From: Henriciella sp.
GTDB taxonomy: Bacteria > Pseudomonadota > Alphaproteobacteria > Caulobacterales > Hyphomonadaceae
Reading direction: 5' to 3'
Assembly: GCA_013213785.1 (NCBI GenBank)
Contig: JABSPZ010000009.1
Span: 124,001-188,000, forward strand
Length of the DNA: 64,000 nt
This document shows positions 1-9,605 of this stretch, in pieces. The notes under the pieces are model-generated. The model made no database searches. It was not told the origin of the DNA and was given only the letters and a program-made list of their open reading frames with translations. The translations under genes were made by a program, and so were the position numbers. The stretch's first letter is position 1. Each line of letters starts with the position of its first letter.

Positions 1-1
1 C

Positions 2-229
2 GTTCGCGACAACACGATAGAACGGTTCGGGCCGGTGCGATCTGTCACCGCAACGAAAGAAAAGGGCCTCGTCTTTGAAGTTGCGTTTGAGGGCCTACAG
101 CGTAGCCCAAGGCACAAGTCGGGAATCGCTATGCGGTTCCCGCGGATCAACAGAATTCGCTGGGACAAACCGAGCGCGGAGGCGGACCGGTTGGAGAACT
201 TAGAGGCCTTGCTGCCCGAGAATGCGTGA
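2..229 (+). CDS. ATP-dependent DNA ligase, C-terminal fragment (truncated by window edge)
   Basis: Open frame from base 2; '...LVFEVAFEGLQRSPRHKSGIAMRFPRINRIRWDKPSAEADRLENLEALL' matches the C-terminal OB-fold end of bacterial ATP-dependent DNA ligases. Confidence 0.8.
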   Translation, partial: VRDNTIERFGPVRSVTATKEKGLVFEVAFEGLQRSPRHKSGIAMRFPRINRIRWDKPSAEADRLENLEALLPENA

Positions 230-263
230 TGGACAAGTTGTCGAAGCCTGATAGGGCGGGTCG

Positions 264-1172
264 ATGAATTTTCGCGATTTCTTGTTACTTTCAGCGGTGT
301 GCTTCGTTTGGGGCTTGAACCTGGTTGTAACGCGTTGGGTTGTTGCGGATGCAGGTGTTCCACCGCTCTTTTTCGCCGCGATGCGGTTTGCGGGGATCGC
401 GCTCGTTTTGTTTTGGTTTTTAAGACCGATCCCAAAAAACCTCGGGACGCTGTTCTTAATTGCCATGGGTATGGGCGCGGTCCACTTTGCATTTCTCTTT
501 ATGGGGCTAGCAAATGCCGAAGCGAGTTCGGTCTCCGTTGTAGGTCAACTCGGAGTGCCGTTCTCAACTTTGATGAGCATGGCTTTCCTGGGCGAAGTGG
601 TGGGTTGGCGCCGAGGCTTGGGGATCATGCTCGCCTTCGCGGGCGCGATTTTGATCGCCGTTGATCCGAACACGTTCCAGCTTAGCTTTGGCCTCCTATA
701 CGTCGTCTTTGCGGCGCTGATCGCATCTGGAGCAGGCATCCTGATGAAGCGCATGCCGTCGATTAGCGCGTTACAAATGCAGGCCTGGATCGGTCTGTTT
801 AGTTTCGCGCCGTTGTTCGCAGTTTCCGGGCTCCTGGAGAGTGATCAAAATGGCTGGGGCGCCTTTATCGAGGGCGGTTGGCTAGTTTGGCTCGCAACTG
901 CCTTTGCCGTGCTCGGCGTCAGCGTTTTTGGTCACGGTTGTTTCTACAATCTGATCAAGAAGTACGATATCTCTCTGCTCTCGCCGTTGACGCTGATGAC
1001 GCCGGTATGGGGCGTTGTGCTCAGTATCGTGATGCTGGGAGAGGTCCTGACATTGCAGTTAGTTGTCGGGGCGGCCATTTCATTAGGCGGCGTGTTTGTT
1101 ATTCTCATCCGTCCCAACAGCGCCATGCCTGAGGCGGCGCTTGGCGATAAGGTGAGAGGCAAGAAAGAATGA
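264..1172 (+). CDS. EamA/DMT family transporter
   Basis: 302 aa hydrophobic ORF with two EamA-like halves (VCFVWGLNLVVTRWVV; TPVWGVVLSIVMLGE). Confidence 0.88.
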   Translation: MNFRDFLLLSAVCFVWGLNLVVTRWVVADAGVPPLFFAAMRFAGIALVLFWFLRPIPKNLGTLFLIAMGMGAVHFAFLFMGLANAEASSVSVVGQLGVPFSTLMSMAFLGEVVGWRRGLGIMLAFAGAILIAVDPNTFQLSFGLLYVVFAALIASGAGILMKRMPSISALQMQAWIGLFSFAPLFAVSGLLESDQNGWGAFIEGGWLVWLATAFAVLGVSVFGHGCFYNLIKKYDISLLSPLTLMTPVWGVVLSIVMLGEVLTLQLVVGAAISLGGVFVILIRPNSAMPEAALGDKVRGKKE

Positions 1173-1948
1173 AGATCGAGGCGCATCCCAGCCCGAATTT
1201 CAATGACCGCAAAGCGCCGGTCGATATGCTTGTGTTTCACTATACCGGGATGGAGACAGGCCAAGCGGCGCTGGACCGCATGTGTGATCCAGAAGCTGAG
1301 GTTTCCGCTCACTATATGATCTGGGAAGATGGCCGCATTGTGCAGCTTGTTGGCGAAGACAAACGCGCCTGGCATGCTGGTGTGTCGAGCTGGAAGGGCG
1401 AGACTGATCTAAACTCCAGGTCAATCGGCATCGAGATCGTCAATGGTGGTCATGATTGGCCGTTGCCTGGTGATCGACTTCCGCCCTTTCCAGAGGTCCA
1501 GATCGACGCGCTCATTAAACTCACGCATGGCATCATGGACCGATGGGATATCCCGCAACAGCGGATTGTTGGGCATTCTGACATCGCGCCGGCGCGGAAG
1601 CAGGATCCGGGAGAGCATTTTCCTTGGGCAAAGCTCTCCCGATTTGGGATCGGCCTATGGCCATCTTCTTTGCTGGATGGCGCGTCCGGCTCAAAAGCGT
1701 CGGCCAAAGGCCCGCAGCTTATCGGGCGCGGCCTTGGGCCTGGCGATGATAAAAAAGCGGTGAGCCGCATGCAGACAATGCTTGCTGGCATTGGTTACGA
1801 GATCGAGGCTACCGGCACCTATGATAAGGCGACGGAAACAGTTGTGTGCGCCTTCCAAAGGCGTTGGCTTCAAGACCAAGTGACCGGTCTCGCCGACCTG
1901 CGCACGCTCCGCATGATCGGTCTGATGCATCCGCAATATCTGCGCTAA
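1169..1948 (+). CDS. N-acetylmuramoyl-L-alanine amidase (Amidase_2) with C-terminal peptidoglycan-binding domain
   Basis: 'LVFHYTGMETGQAALDRM...VSAHYMIWEDGRIVQLV...RAWHAGVSSW...SIGIEIVN...GHSDIAPARKQDPGEHFPW' is AmiD-like; 4-nt ATGA overlap with upstream ORF. Confidence 0.92.
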   Translation: MKIEAHPSPNFNDRKAPVDMLVFHYTGMETGQAALDRMCDPEAEVSAHYMIWEDGRIVQLVGEDKRAWHAGVSSWKGETDLNSRSIGIEIVNGGHDWPLPGDRLPPFPEVQIDALIKLTHGIMDRWDIPQQRIVGHSDIAPARKQDPGEHFPWAKLSRFGIGLWPSSLLDGASGSKASAKGPQLIGRGLGPGDDKKAVSRMQTMLAGIGYEIEATGTYDKATETVVCAFQRRWLQDQVTGLADLRTLRMIGLMHPQYLR

Positions 1949-2934
1949 CTCAATTCGAGACAGTGGCGATCGCCCTCACGAGCAATGCTAAAACCACGTT
2001 GTGTCACCGTTTTGGCTGCGTTTGAGTCATGAAAGCGTATCGCGTTCGTATGGTTGTAGTGGATGAAATTCACGCCCGTCTTTGTCTCAGGGGGCAAATG
2101 CTCGAGCAACTCCATGCTTTGAGTTACGCGCGGGTGTGGGATGAGTGACATGTCTCTGCCAGGTAATTCGAAGTCATCGTAGAAAGTTGCGTCGATGAAG
2201 GCGAGATCAACTTGTTTGACAATGTCTTCGATGCGGAGATCGAAATCAGTGTCCCATTCCTCCCAGCTATCGATGTCTGGCAAATACAAAGCGCTCTTTT
2301 GTGAGCTTTGGATGATGTAACCGACGGTTTCCGAATACTCATCTCGGTGGGGAACCCGATAAGGGGTTACCTGAATCGTGTTGGAAATCGTGATGGGCGT
2401 GCGATCCTCGAGGGACTTCAGGACGATATTGCCGAGCTCCACCAACTGTCCCCAAGGACCATTCTGAGCGAGAAATTCTCGCATGCGAGGCATTGCATAC
2501 ACGGGAACGCCCGACGTCCCAGCGACTTCCCGTCCGAGAAACATCAATCCTGCATAATGGCCGATATGCGCATGAGTTAGAAACACGCCTGCGACGCCCT
2601 CATTTTTCGCCTCCGATGGAGACAAAGTATCAAGGCGCTGAAGTTGTTCGGTGATGTTGGGCGTCGCATCGAACAAGTATCGCTCGGATGTCTCTAGGTT
2701 GACGACAGCGATCGATGTCGCGGTCAGGCGAAGACTAGGATCTTTCCAGGCCGGGTCGTCCGGATTTCCAAACTGAGGTGCACCGGCGTCTTGCCCCGCG
2801 CCGAGTACGATAAGCTCAACGCTGCACCTGGCGGTTTGGGGGGCACTCGGCGCTGCCCAGATAGACTCCACAGTGCAGCTGCCCGTGGCAATTGCGGATG
2901 CGATAAGACAGCTCAGAAAACCAAAGCGGTGCAT
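1945..2934 (-). CDS. MBL-fold metallohydrolase, PqqB-like, secreted
   Basis: Signal peptide plus 'LGAGQDAGAPQFGNPDD...FLTHAHIGHYAGL'. Confidence 0.8.
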   Translation of the reverse strand: MHRFGFLSCLIASAIATGSCTVESIWAAPSAPQTARCSVELIVLGAGQDAGAPQFGNPDDPAWKDPSLRLTATSIAVVNLETSERYLFDATPNITEQLQRLDTLSPSEAKNEGVAGVFLTHAHIGHYAGLMFLGREVAGTSGVPVYAMPRMREFLAQNGPWGQLVELGNIVLKSLEDRTPITISNTIQVTPYRVPHRDEYSETVGYIIQSSQKSALYLPDIDSWEEWDTDFDLRIEDIVKQVDLAFIDATFYDDFELPGRDMSLIPHPRVTQSMELLEHLPPETKTGVNFIHYNHTNAIRFHDSNAAKTVTQRGFSIAREGDRHCLELS

Positions 2935-2950
2935 TCAACCCTCTCGCTGC

Positions 2951-3562
2951 TTATGCTTTCGCACTCGGTCGGGCGTGGCAGCGATCATACCAAGCGCTGA
3001 TATTGCCCAGATCCCGGTTGAGTGGCTGACCAACCTGTTCGCCAAAGGCCAGGAAGGCTGAGAGCAGAATATCGGCCAGCGTAAAGCGATCGCCCGCGAG
3101 ATAGTCGCGACCATCCATTTCTTGATCGAGCCAGGCCAGCTTGTCCTGGACACAGGCTTTCAAGCCGTCTGCTGCTTCTGGTAGGCAGCGCATGCGATCC
3201 TGAAAGATTGGCAGGCCCTCAGCAAACCGAAACCCATTGGCCAGCGGTTCACAGACATTCAGGTCAGCCCAGCGTGTCCAGCGGCGAACTTGTGCTCGTT
3301 CCTCTGGTGTTGCGCCCATTAAAGGTTCGCCGGGCTGGCTTTCGTCGAGATATTCGCAAATGACGGTGATCTCAGTCAGCATGGTCCCATCATCGAGCTG
3401 AAGGGCGGGTAGCTGTCCTGCTGGGTTTATCTCGAGATATTCCGACTGGCGATTTACGCCTGCCATGATGTCCACCTCTTCCAGAAGCAGCTCGATGCCA
3501 CGCTCGGCCATGAAGGTTCGCACCACCTGCGGATTTGGTCCCATCGAATTATAGAGTTTCAT
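2951..3562 (-). CDS. Glutathione S-transferase family protein
   Basis: 'MKLYNSMGPNPQVVRTFMAERGIELLLEEVD...NPAGQLPALQLDDG..LTEITVICEYLDE' thioredoxin-fold GST N-domain. Confidence 0.9.
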   Translation of the reverse strand: MKLYNSMGPNPQVVRTFMAERGIELLLEEVDIMAGVNRQSEYLEINPAGQLPALQLDDGTMLTEITVICEYLDESQPGEPLMGATPEERAQVRRWTRWADLNVCEPLANGFRFAEGLPIFQDRMRCLPEAADGLKACVQDKLAWLDQEMDGRDYLAGDRFTLADILLSAFLAFGEQVGQPLNRDLGNISAWYDRCHARPSAKA

Positions 3563-3580
3563 AAGGCTCTCCTGGCTTGG

Positions 3581-4351
3581 TTAGAAGTTTACGCGGTTTG
3601 AGACGGTTCCATCGACGATGAGGTTTGAGCCTGTCGTGTAAGATGATCTTGGGCTCGCTAGGAAGACGGCTGCGTCTGCGATTTCTTGCGGGGTTGCACA
3701 GCGTCCGGTCGGGTTTCTAGAAACCGCCTGTTCGAAGAATTCCGGCATGTTTTGCTCGACCATGTGCCAAACGCCCCCTTCGAAATAGACCATGCCAGGC
3801 GACACGACATTGGTGCGGATCCCGCGCTTGGCGTGCTGACGCGCGAGGCCCTTCGCCATATGAATCAAGGCTGCTTTTATGGGACCATATGATCCGGCAT
3901 TGTCGGCAACGGCGGCTGAAATAGACGCGATGATGACGAAGGCTGCATCGCCGTTCTCATCGGCGGCTTTGCCCAGAAATGGCTCTGCCGCTTCGAACGC
4001 ATTGACGGCGCCCAAAACATCGAGGTTGAAGTTTTGCTTCCATGAGCTCTCATCATTGCCCTGAGCCATCGCGCCAGCGTTCGAAACCAGGATGTCGATA
4101 CCGCCCAGTTCTTCGCCAGCAGATGTGATCCAGCTTTTGAGCGCCGCGCCGTCAGTGACATCGACCGAACCGCCTGTGGCTTTGACGCCTTTCTCTTGGA
4201 GTGCTGACACAGCTGCCGAGATCTGATCCGCATTGCGCGCGCAGATCGCAACGTTTGCGCCTTCATCTGCCAGCGTGTCTGCGATGGCGCGGCCAATGCC
4301 CCGTGTCCCACCGAGGATGACGGCGTTCTTGCCTTTGAGTTTTAAGTCCAT
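3581..4351 (-). CDS. SDR family oxidoreductase
   Basis: 'GKNAVILGGTRGIGRAIADTLADEGA', 'SNAGAM', 'YGPIKAAL' (variant YxxxK), C-terminal 'TGSNLIVDGTVSNRVNF'. Confidence 0.92.
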   Translation of the reverse strand: MDLKLKGKNAVILGGTRGIGRAIADTLADEGANVAICARNADQISAAVSALQEKGVKATGGSVDVTDGAALKSWITSAGEELGGIDILVSNAGAMAQGNDESSWKQNFNLDVLGAVNAFEAAEPFLGKAADENGDAAFVIIASISAAVADNAGSYGPIKAALIHMAKGLARQHAKRGIRTNVVSPGMVYFEGGVWHMVEQNMPEFFEQAVSRNPTGRCATPQEIADAAVFLASPRSSYTTGSNLIVDGTVSNRVNF

Positions 4352-4467
4352 GCTGCGCTCCGATGTCTTTCTTCAGCTCGTATCGGAGCATACTCGCGGC
4401 TTTGCGCCAATGCGGGTCGTCGCGAGAGGGGGCTGGCGGTTTTCTCGCGTTTGAACTATATCGCCCG

Positions 4468-4838
4468 CTCCAGACGGCTGGGCAGTTGCTGCCCCTGACT
4501 TGATCAGGGGTGGAGGAAAGTCCGGGCTCCACGGAGACATGGCGGTGGATAACGTCCACCCGGCGCGAGCCGAGGGAAAGTGCCACAGAAAGCAAACCGC
4601 CCTGAACTTGCTTCGGGGTAAGGGTGAAAGGGTGGGGTAAGAGCCCACCGGGGCTTCGGTGACGCGGCCCGCATGGTAAACCCCGCCAGGAGCAAGACCG
4701 AATAGGGGGCGTATATGGGCCGTCTTCAGCCTACGCCCTGGGTGTGTCGCACCAGGCGTGCAGCAATGCGCGTCGCAGAGGAATGACTGCTGAACCCGTA
4801 AGGGGGAACAGAACCCGGCTTATAGGCCGTCTGGATTT
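4468..4838 (+). ncRNA. rnpB: RNase P RNA, bacterial class A
   Basis: 'gaggaaagtccgggctcc', 'agggtgaaagggtggggtaagagcccacc', 'acagaacccggcttata' core elements; terminal P1 pairing cagacggc/gccgtctg. Confidence 0.96.
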
Positions 4839-4840
4839 TT

Positions 4841-5251
4841 CTACCGGCACCGCCCGTAGCGATCGGGCGAGGCCCCTAGGCCACCTCTAAGACCTGGAGG
4901 GTTCTCCCAGTTCGTTCCGCGTCCGCCGGCGCGTCCTGGCGGATTGTCATCGCGGTCATACCAGCACTTCGCGCTTTGGTTCCACCAGCCATAATTGGCG
5001 TGCCAGTAGCCGAATCTCGGATTGTAATAGTATCCCGCTGATAGCGAGGTGAAGCGGACTTGTTTGCCGCGGACAACAACCATTCGGCGATCCGGGCTTG
5101 CACCTGGTCCACCTACCGGACCGGGGGGATTTTCCCAATTTGTGCCAGGTCCGCCAGCGGGGCCGGGCGGGTTGTCATCACGATCATGCGCGCAAGCGGT
5201 TGGGAGGCCGGCGATCACAAAGATCAAAGCGGAGGCGATGCAGTGTTTCAT
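4841..5251 (-). CDS. Small secreted Pro/Gly-repeat protein of unknown function
   Basis: Signal peptide with Cys (GLPTACAHD) and two copies of a DRDDNPPGxAGGxGTNWENPPGxxGGxGASPDR module. Confidence 0.7.
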   Translation of the reverse strand: MKHCIASALIFVIAGLPTACAHDRDDNPPGPAGGPGTNWENPPGPVGGPGASPDRRMVVVRGKQVRFTSLSAGYYYNPRFGYWHANYGWWNQSAKCWYDRDDNPPGRAGGRGTNWENPPGLRGGLGASPDRYGRCR

Positions 5252-5318
5252 TTGAATACCTCATTTTCTTATATGAGGTGGAACGCGCTGCGATCGTATC
5301 TCCGTCGATCTGACCTGC

Positions 5319-5792
5319 TCATCCTTTGCAGTTCTGGGTTTTCTCCATCACGCCCAGTTGTTCGACACGGCCCGTATTATTGGCGACATTGAAGTAGATA
5401 TTGCCATAATCATACACGGTGCTGTCAGCTTTCGACACGACGCAATCAGGTACGCCGAAGGCTGCGCGTGTGGTGATTTGTTCTGCGCCGGTCGAAATGC
5501 CGTCCGCTGTCCTAAAGCGTCCATCTTGGACAATGATCCAATATACTTCGTCATGCGCGCCAACGGTGAAACCATCGAAGACATAGGTGGTTGCAGCGGT
5601 GCCCCGCATGGGGATCGTTTGCCGGGGCACGCCTTTCAGCGCCAAGAGCTGATCGAGCGGCATTCCAATTTCGACGTCGCCGACCCGTTCGCCGGGGACG
5701 ATTTGATTGTCATTCAGCGTAAGCGGGGAGCTCGCGCAGCCACACAGCAAGCCAAGGCTCGCAAACAGAGAAATAGATTTCACAGGAGTCAT
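5319..5792 (-). CDS. Putative lipoprotein, SmpA/BamE-like topology
   Basis: Lipobox 'LGLLCGCAS'; 'VGDVEIGMPLDQLLALKGVP'; C-terminal 'YDYGNIYFNVANNTGRV'. Confidence 0.65.
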   Translation of the reverse strand: MTPVKSISLFASLGLLCGCASSPLTLNDNQIVPGERVGDVEIGMPLDQLLALKGVPRQTIPMRGTAATTYVFDGFTVGAHDEVYWIIVQDGRFRTADGISTGAEQITTRAAFGVPDCVVSKADSTVYDYGNIYFNVANNTGRVEQLGVMEKTQNCKG

Positions 5793-5901
5793 TATGAGAC
5801 GGTCTCGATTGGCCGCCCCCGCAGCATATCGTCTCTAATTCACTGGAAACAGACTGCTTTGTCGAGACGCGGAGACGTGAACTCTCTGTCAGGTTTGGTG
5901 G

Positions 5902-6702
5902 CTATGCAGACGGAACTGTTACGTCGCCCCAGACGATGAAATGCGGATTGTCATAGCCGCGAGCCTTTTTGCCATACAGCAAAGGCGTCCCGTCTGTTTC
6001 GGTGACTTTTGCGCCAGCCGCCTCAGCAATAGCTTGCCCTGCAGCAGTGTCCCACTCCATGGTTCGACCGAGGCGCGGATACAGATCGGCCTCGCCAGCC
6101 GCGATGAGGCAGAATTTGAGAGATGAGCCTGCCGAGATGATTTCGCCGATATTCTGGGTCTCTAAAAAGGCATTCGTCTCATCGCTGCGATGAGATTTCG
6201 AAGCGATCGCCGTCAGCCCGGCATCTGGCACTCGGCGAATTTGAAGCGGGGACCGTTCGCTCTCTTGAGGAACGTACGCGCCCGGTTCAGCACTTGCTTG
6301 CCAGGCGGAGAAACGGCTAGCGGCAACGAAGAGGCGGTTTAGAGCGGGCGCGTAGACCACGCCCATTACGGGGACGCCGTTCTCAATAATGCCGATATTG
6401 ACGGTGAACTCGCCGCGTTTGTTGATGAACTCTTTCGTGCCGTCCAGCGGATCGACCAAGGCGAAACGACTTCCGTGCTCGGGAATGTTTCCCGCCGCAA
6501 CCGACTCCTCTGCGATGACAGGAAGCTCCGGATCGGCATCCGCTAAAGCCGCAAGGATCAAAGCTTCGGCTTTCTCGTCCGCTTCGGTGACGGGTGAGCT
6601 GTCATCTTTGCGATCCACATTAAAATCAGTCGCGTAGACCTGCATGATGAGGTGTCCCGCGTCCAAAGCGATGCGCGCGAGGAGGTCTCCGGTTAAGCTC
6701 AT
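5902..6702 (-). CDS. cysQ: 3'(2'),5'-bisphosphate nucleotidase (CysQ/inositol monophosphatase family)
   Basis: 'DDSSPVTEADEKAE', 'VIAEES', 'LVDPLDGTKEFINKRGEFTVNIGI', 'EWDTAAGQAI'. Confidence 0.93.
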   Translation of the reverse strand: MSLTGDLLARIALDAGHLIMQVYATDFNVDRKDDSSPVTEADEKAEALILAALADADPELPVIAEESVAAGNIPEHGSRFALVDPLDGTKEFINKRGEFTVNIGIIENGVPVMGVVYAPALNRLFVAASRFSAWQASAEPGAYVPQESERSPLQIRRVPDAGLTAIASKSHRSDETNAFLETQNIGEIISAGSSLKFCLIAAGEADLYPRLGRTMEWDTAAGQAIAEAAGAKVTETDGTPLLYGKKARGYDNPHFIVWGDVTVPSA

Positions 6703-7679
6703 GAAACGTGTCTTTCTTGCAGAGGAATGAGCAGCGGGTCCGCCGCCAAAATGCGGTGCGCCGTGCTGATTGTATCAAAGGCTTGTTGGCTATCGCCGAG
6801 ACGGGGTGCGTTCGGGTCGGATATCCTAGCCAAGAAGGCGGAAAGGGCGACGAGAGCTCCATTTGAAGACTCGAACCGGTCAACGGTTTCATGCCGGGGC
6901 GCAGATCCATCTGTGCGTGCGGAAATCAAGGCTTCCTGGCCGAACCTTTGGTCTTCGGTGTTCAGACCTTCGAGCCATAAATAACCCCGCTCATATCCAA
7001 GCTCTATCCGGAAAGTCGGTCGCCACTGTGTCGTCGAGATATGCAGGCTCGCGAGTGTTCCGCCGTGTGTGCGAAGCGTCGCGATGATATTGCTCTCTGA
7101 GCCGATTTGCTCAGTTCGATCGAGATCGGAGAAGCCGCCAATATCCTGAAACGGACCTGCGAAGGCTTGCATGATATCAATCATCTCGGCGCCGAGGCCG
7201 AATACCGGATGATGCTCAGCTTCACGGCCAGCAACGCCGCAAACGCCCCGCATTGTCAGCAGATTGCCAAACTCCCCAGTGCCGACTTTAGCGAGCGCTG
7301 TTGCAACAGAGTCGTGATGACGCGCTGTAAAGCCGAATTGAAGCTGGGTCCCAGAGGCAGTTTGTTCACACCGCCGGATTTCGATCATGTCTTCGACGGT
7401 GAGAGGAACGGGATGCGTGCTGTAGACCGGCCATGGACCAGAAAGCGCGGCTTCAATCCAGGGGCGCAGGTCTTTTTGAGGACCGGCGAGGATGATTCCA
7501 TCTAAGGACTCTGTTTGCATCGCGCTGCGCAGGCTCTGAATACCAGCCTCGTCGCAAGCGACATCGAGCGCGAATGCAGCGATTTGGCCCGCTTCAGCCA
7601 GAGTGTTCAGGACAAGATGGTGGTCTGAATCCAGTTGGTCGGCACCAATCACGGCGATGCGGATCTGGGACATACTCAA
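6699..7679 (-). CDS. Gfo/Idh/MocA-family oxidoreductase-like protein
   Basis: Rossmann-like N-terminus 'IRIAVIGADQ', 'PVYSTHPVPLTVEDMIEIRR', 'GFTARHHDSVATALAKVGTGEFG'; 4-nt overlap with cysQ. Confidence 0.75.
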   Translation of the reverse strand: MSMSQIRIAVIGADQLDSDHHLVLNTLAEAGQIAAFALDVACDEAGIQSLRSAMQTESLDGIILAGPQKDLRPWIEAALSGPWPVYSTHPVPLTVEDMIEIRRCEQTASGTQLQFGFTARHHDSVATALAKVGTGEFGNLLTMRGVCGVAGREAEHHPVFGLGAEMIDIMQAFAGPFQDIGGFSDLDRTEQIGSESNIIATLRTHGGTLASLHISTTQWRPTFRIELGYERGYLWLEGLNTEDQRFGQEALISARTDGSAPRHETVDRFESSNGALVALSAFLARISDPNAPRLGDSQQAFDTISTAHRILAADPLLIPLQERHVS

Positions 7680-7773
7680 CCGGGCTCCTTAAGCGCTGGA
7701 CAGCGATAGCGGGTTGAGAGGGGCACCACAAGCGTGATGCTCAGACCTTGCACAAGATTGTTAGGGCGCTCGT

Positions 7774-8403
7774 TTAAGCGGCAAGCGCTTTCAAAAGTGC
7801 TTCGGCTTGCGTCTTAGAAAACGCTTCCGGCAAAGGCGCCCGCATAATCATGATCCGAGACCAAATTTGGCCGGTCAGAATGTCGACCGCTTGATCCAGG
7901 TCATAGTCGCGGCGAACGACATTCTTTGCCGCGATTTCTGCGAGGATTATCCGAAGCGGCGCGCGGATGTGTTCTTTCATCCAATTGCGCCAAGTTTCCC
8001 CAGCATCCTTGTCATCACTCGCGGCGATCATTGCCGTGCGCAGGACGGCGTGGCCTGAGCCTTGGCGTGTGGTTTCTTCTAACGGGTACACAAGCGCCGC
8101 AATGCGTTCGACTGGGTCGCGGCCCAGCTTAGAGGCTGCTGGAACAAGTTCCACAGCTGCTTCGATGCACATATTTCCGATCGCGGGCCACCAACGATAG
8201 ATGGTTTGTTTGGACGCTTTTGCTTTGCGAGAGACTTTGTCGACGCTGAACTTGCGCCAACCGTTTTCCGCCATCTCTTCTCGTGTGGCCTTCAAGATTG
8301 CGGCACGCGATTCCTCGCTGCTGCGTTGTCCCTTTTTAGGTTTGGCCATCGTATCTGTCATAACGTCCGCATCTTTGAATAGTGTACATATTTTGGCTAA
8401 CAC
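7774..8403 (-). CDS. TetR/AcrR family transcriptional regulator
   Basis: 'SRAAILKATREEMAENGWRKFSVDKVSRKAKASKQTIYRWWPAIGNM' HTH; probable start is an internal Met (MTDTMAK). Confidence 0.9.
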   Translation of the reverse strand: MLAKICTLFKDADVMTDTMAKPKKGQRSSEESRAAILKATREEMAENGWRKFSVDKVSRKAKASKQTIYRWWPAIGNMCIEAAVELVPAASKLGRDPVERIAALVYPLEETTRQGSGHAVLRTAMIAASDDKDAGETWRNWMKEHIRAPLRIILAEIAAKNVVRRDYDLDQAVDILTGQIWSRIMIMRAPLPEAFSKTQAEALLKALAA

Positions 8404-8615
8404 GGAACGAACCGTTTGTCTTTCGTATCGTGCATTAAAATTACGAACGTTTCATGACCTGATAATCACAAACTTACGCGGTGCGAGTGCCCGTAAAATT
8501 GAGACTGGGTTTGCAAAGCGTGACAAAAAGACCGGACAATTCGAAATGAATAGGCGCAGCGCGTGTGCGGCTTATATGGCGACTATCTCAATAGTTGATT
8601 CGACAAGGAACTACC

Positions 8616-9602
8616 GTGGACGTTGCGCTCTCGACCCTTCTTTCGCCGATAATTCTGTTTTTTGCGCTTGGAATGGCTGCCGCTTTGCTGCGTTCGCAGA
8701 TGAGCGTCCCCGAAGCCATCGCTAAAGGCATGGCCATCTATCTGATGATGGCCATTGGCCTCAAAGGCGGGGTCGAAATGTCGAAGAACCCGCTGACCAC
8801 AGAGGTCTTACTGGTCCTGTTGGCGGGTATCGTCCTTTCCTTCCTCATTCCGCTGATTGCTTTCATCTTTTTGAGGCTCACCACCAAGCTCGATCAAGTC
8901 AATGCCGCGGCGACGGCTGCGCATTACGGGTCTATCTCGATTGTCACCTTCGTGGCCGCGACAGAAGCGGTGCGTCTCTCTGGATTTGATAGCGGGGGGC
9001 ATTTGGTTGCCGTGGCAGCCCTTATGGAAACGCCCGCGATCATAACGGCGCTCTTTCTGGCCTCGCGCGGCGGTGGCGGAAGAGAGAAGCCAGTTGCCGG
9101 GTCTGAGCAAGGTGAGCTTGTTCGAGAAGTGTTTCTCAATGCCTCGATCGTCGTACTCGTTGGCGCGCTCGTGATTGGCTGGATTGCTGGAGAAGAGGGC
9201 ACTGAAACGGTCCGGCCATTCTTTGTCGACCTGTTCCAAGGCGTGTTGTGCTTGTTCCTACTCGATATGGGGCTGTCTGCGGGGCGCGGGCTTCGCCAAG
9301 GGTGGCGGCAGCTCAGCGTGATGACTGTCGGATTTGGGCTTTATATGCCGCTCGTTTCGGCCTGTATCGCAGCTGCCTTCGCTTACGCTTTAGGTATGCC
9401 TGTCGGCGATGCAGCTCTATTGATCACGTTGACGGCATCCGCGTCTTACATTGCTGTTCCAGCCGCGATGCGACTGGCGCTGCCAGAAGCGAAACCCTCC
9501 ATCTACTTAACGCTGTCGCTTGGGGTAACCTTCCCGTTTAATGTCACGATAGGCATACCGATCTATATTTATCTCGCACTGCTAATAAACGGACAGGGGT
9601 GA
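8616..9602 (+). CDS. Sodium-dependent bicarbonate transport family permease (SbtA-like)
   Basis: 'LSPIILFFALGMAAALLRSQMSVPEAIAKGMAIYLMMAIGLKGG', 'AAHYGSISIVTFVAATE', 'LTASASYIAVPAAMRLALPEAKPSIYLTLSLGVTFPFNVTIGIPIY'; GTG start chosen after 'aaggaac'. Confidence 0.9.
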   Translation: MDVALSTLLSPIILFFALGMAAALLRSQMSVPEAIAKGMAIYLMMAIGLKGGVEMSKNPLTTEVLLVLLAGIVLSFLIPLIAFIFLRLTTKLDQVNAAATAAHYGSISIVTFVAATEAVRLSGFDSGGHLVAVAALMETPAIITALFLASRGGGGREKPVAGSEQGELVREVFLNASIVVLVGALVIGWIAGEEGTETVRPFFVDLFQGVLCLFLLDMGLSAGRGLRQGWRQLSVMTVGFGLYMPLVSACIAAAFAYALGMPVGDAALLITLTASASYIAVPAAMRLALPEAKPSIYLTLSLGVTFPFNVTIGIPIYIYLALLINGQG

Positions 9603-9605
9603 TCT

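Noticed and set aside
4263-4695. Several short ORFs overlapping 4263-4695 on the minus strand
   Set aside because: They run through the RNase P RNA gene and are antisense to it.
5358-5939. 193-aa plus-strand ORF antisense to the putative lipoprotein
   Set aside because: No signal peptide, no domain; the minus-strand lipoprotein has a proper lipobox and length.
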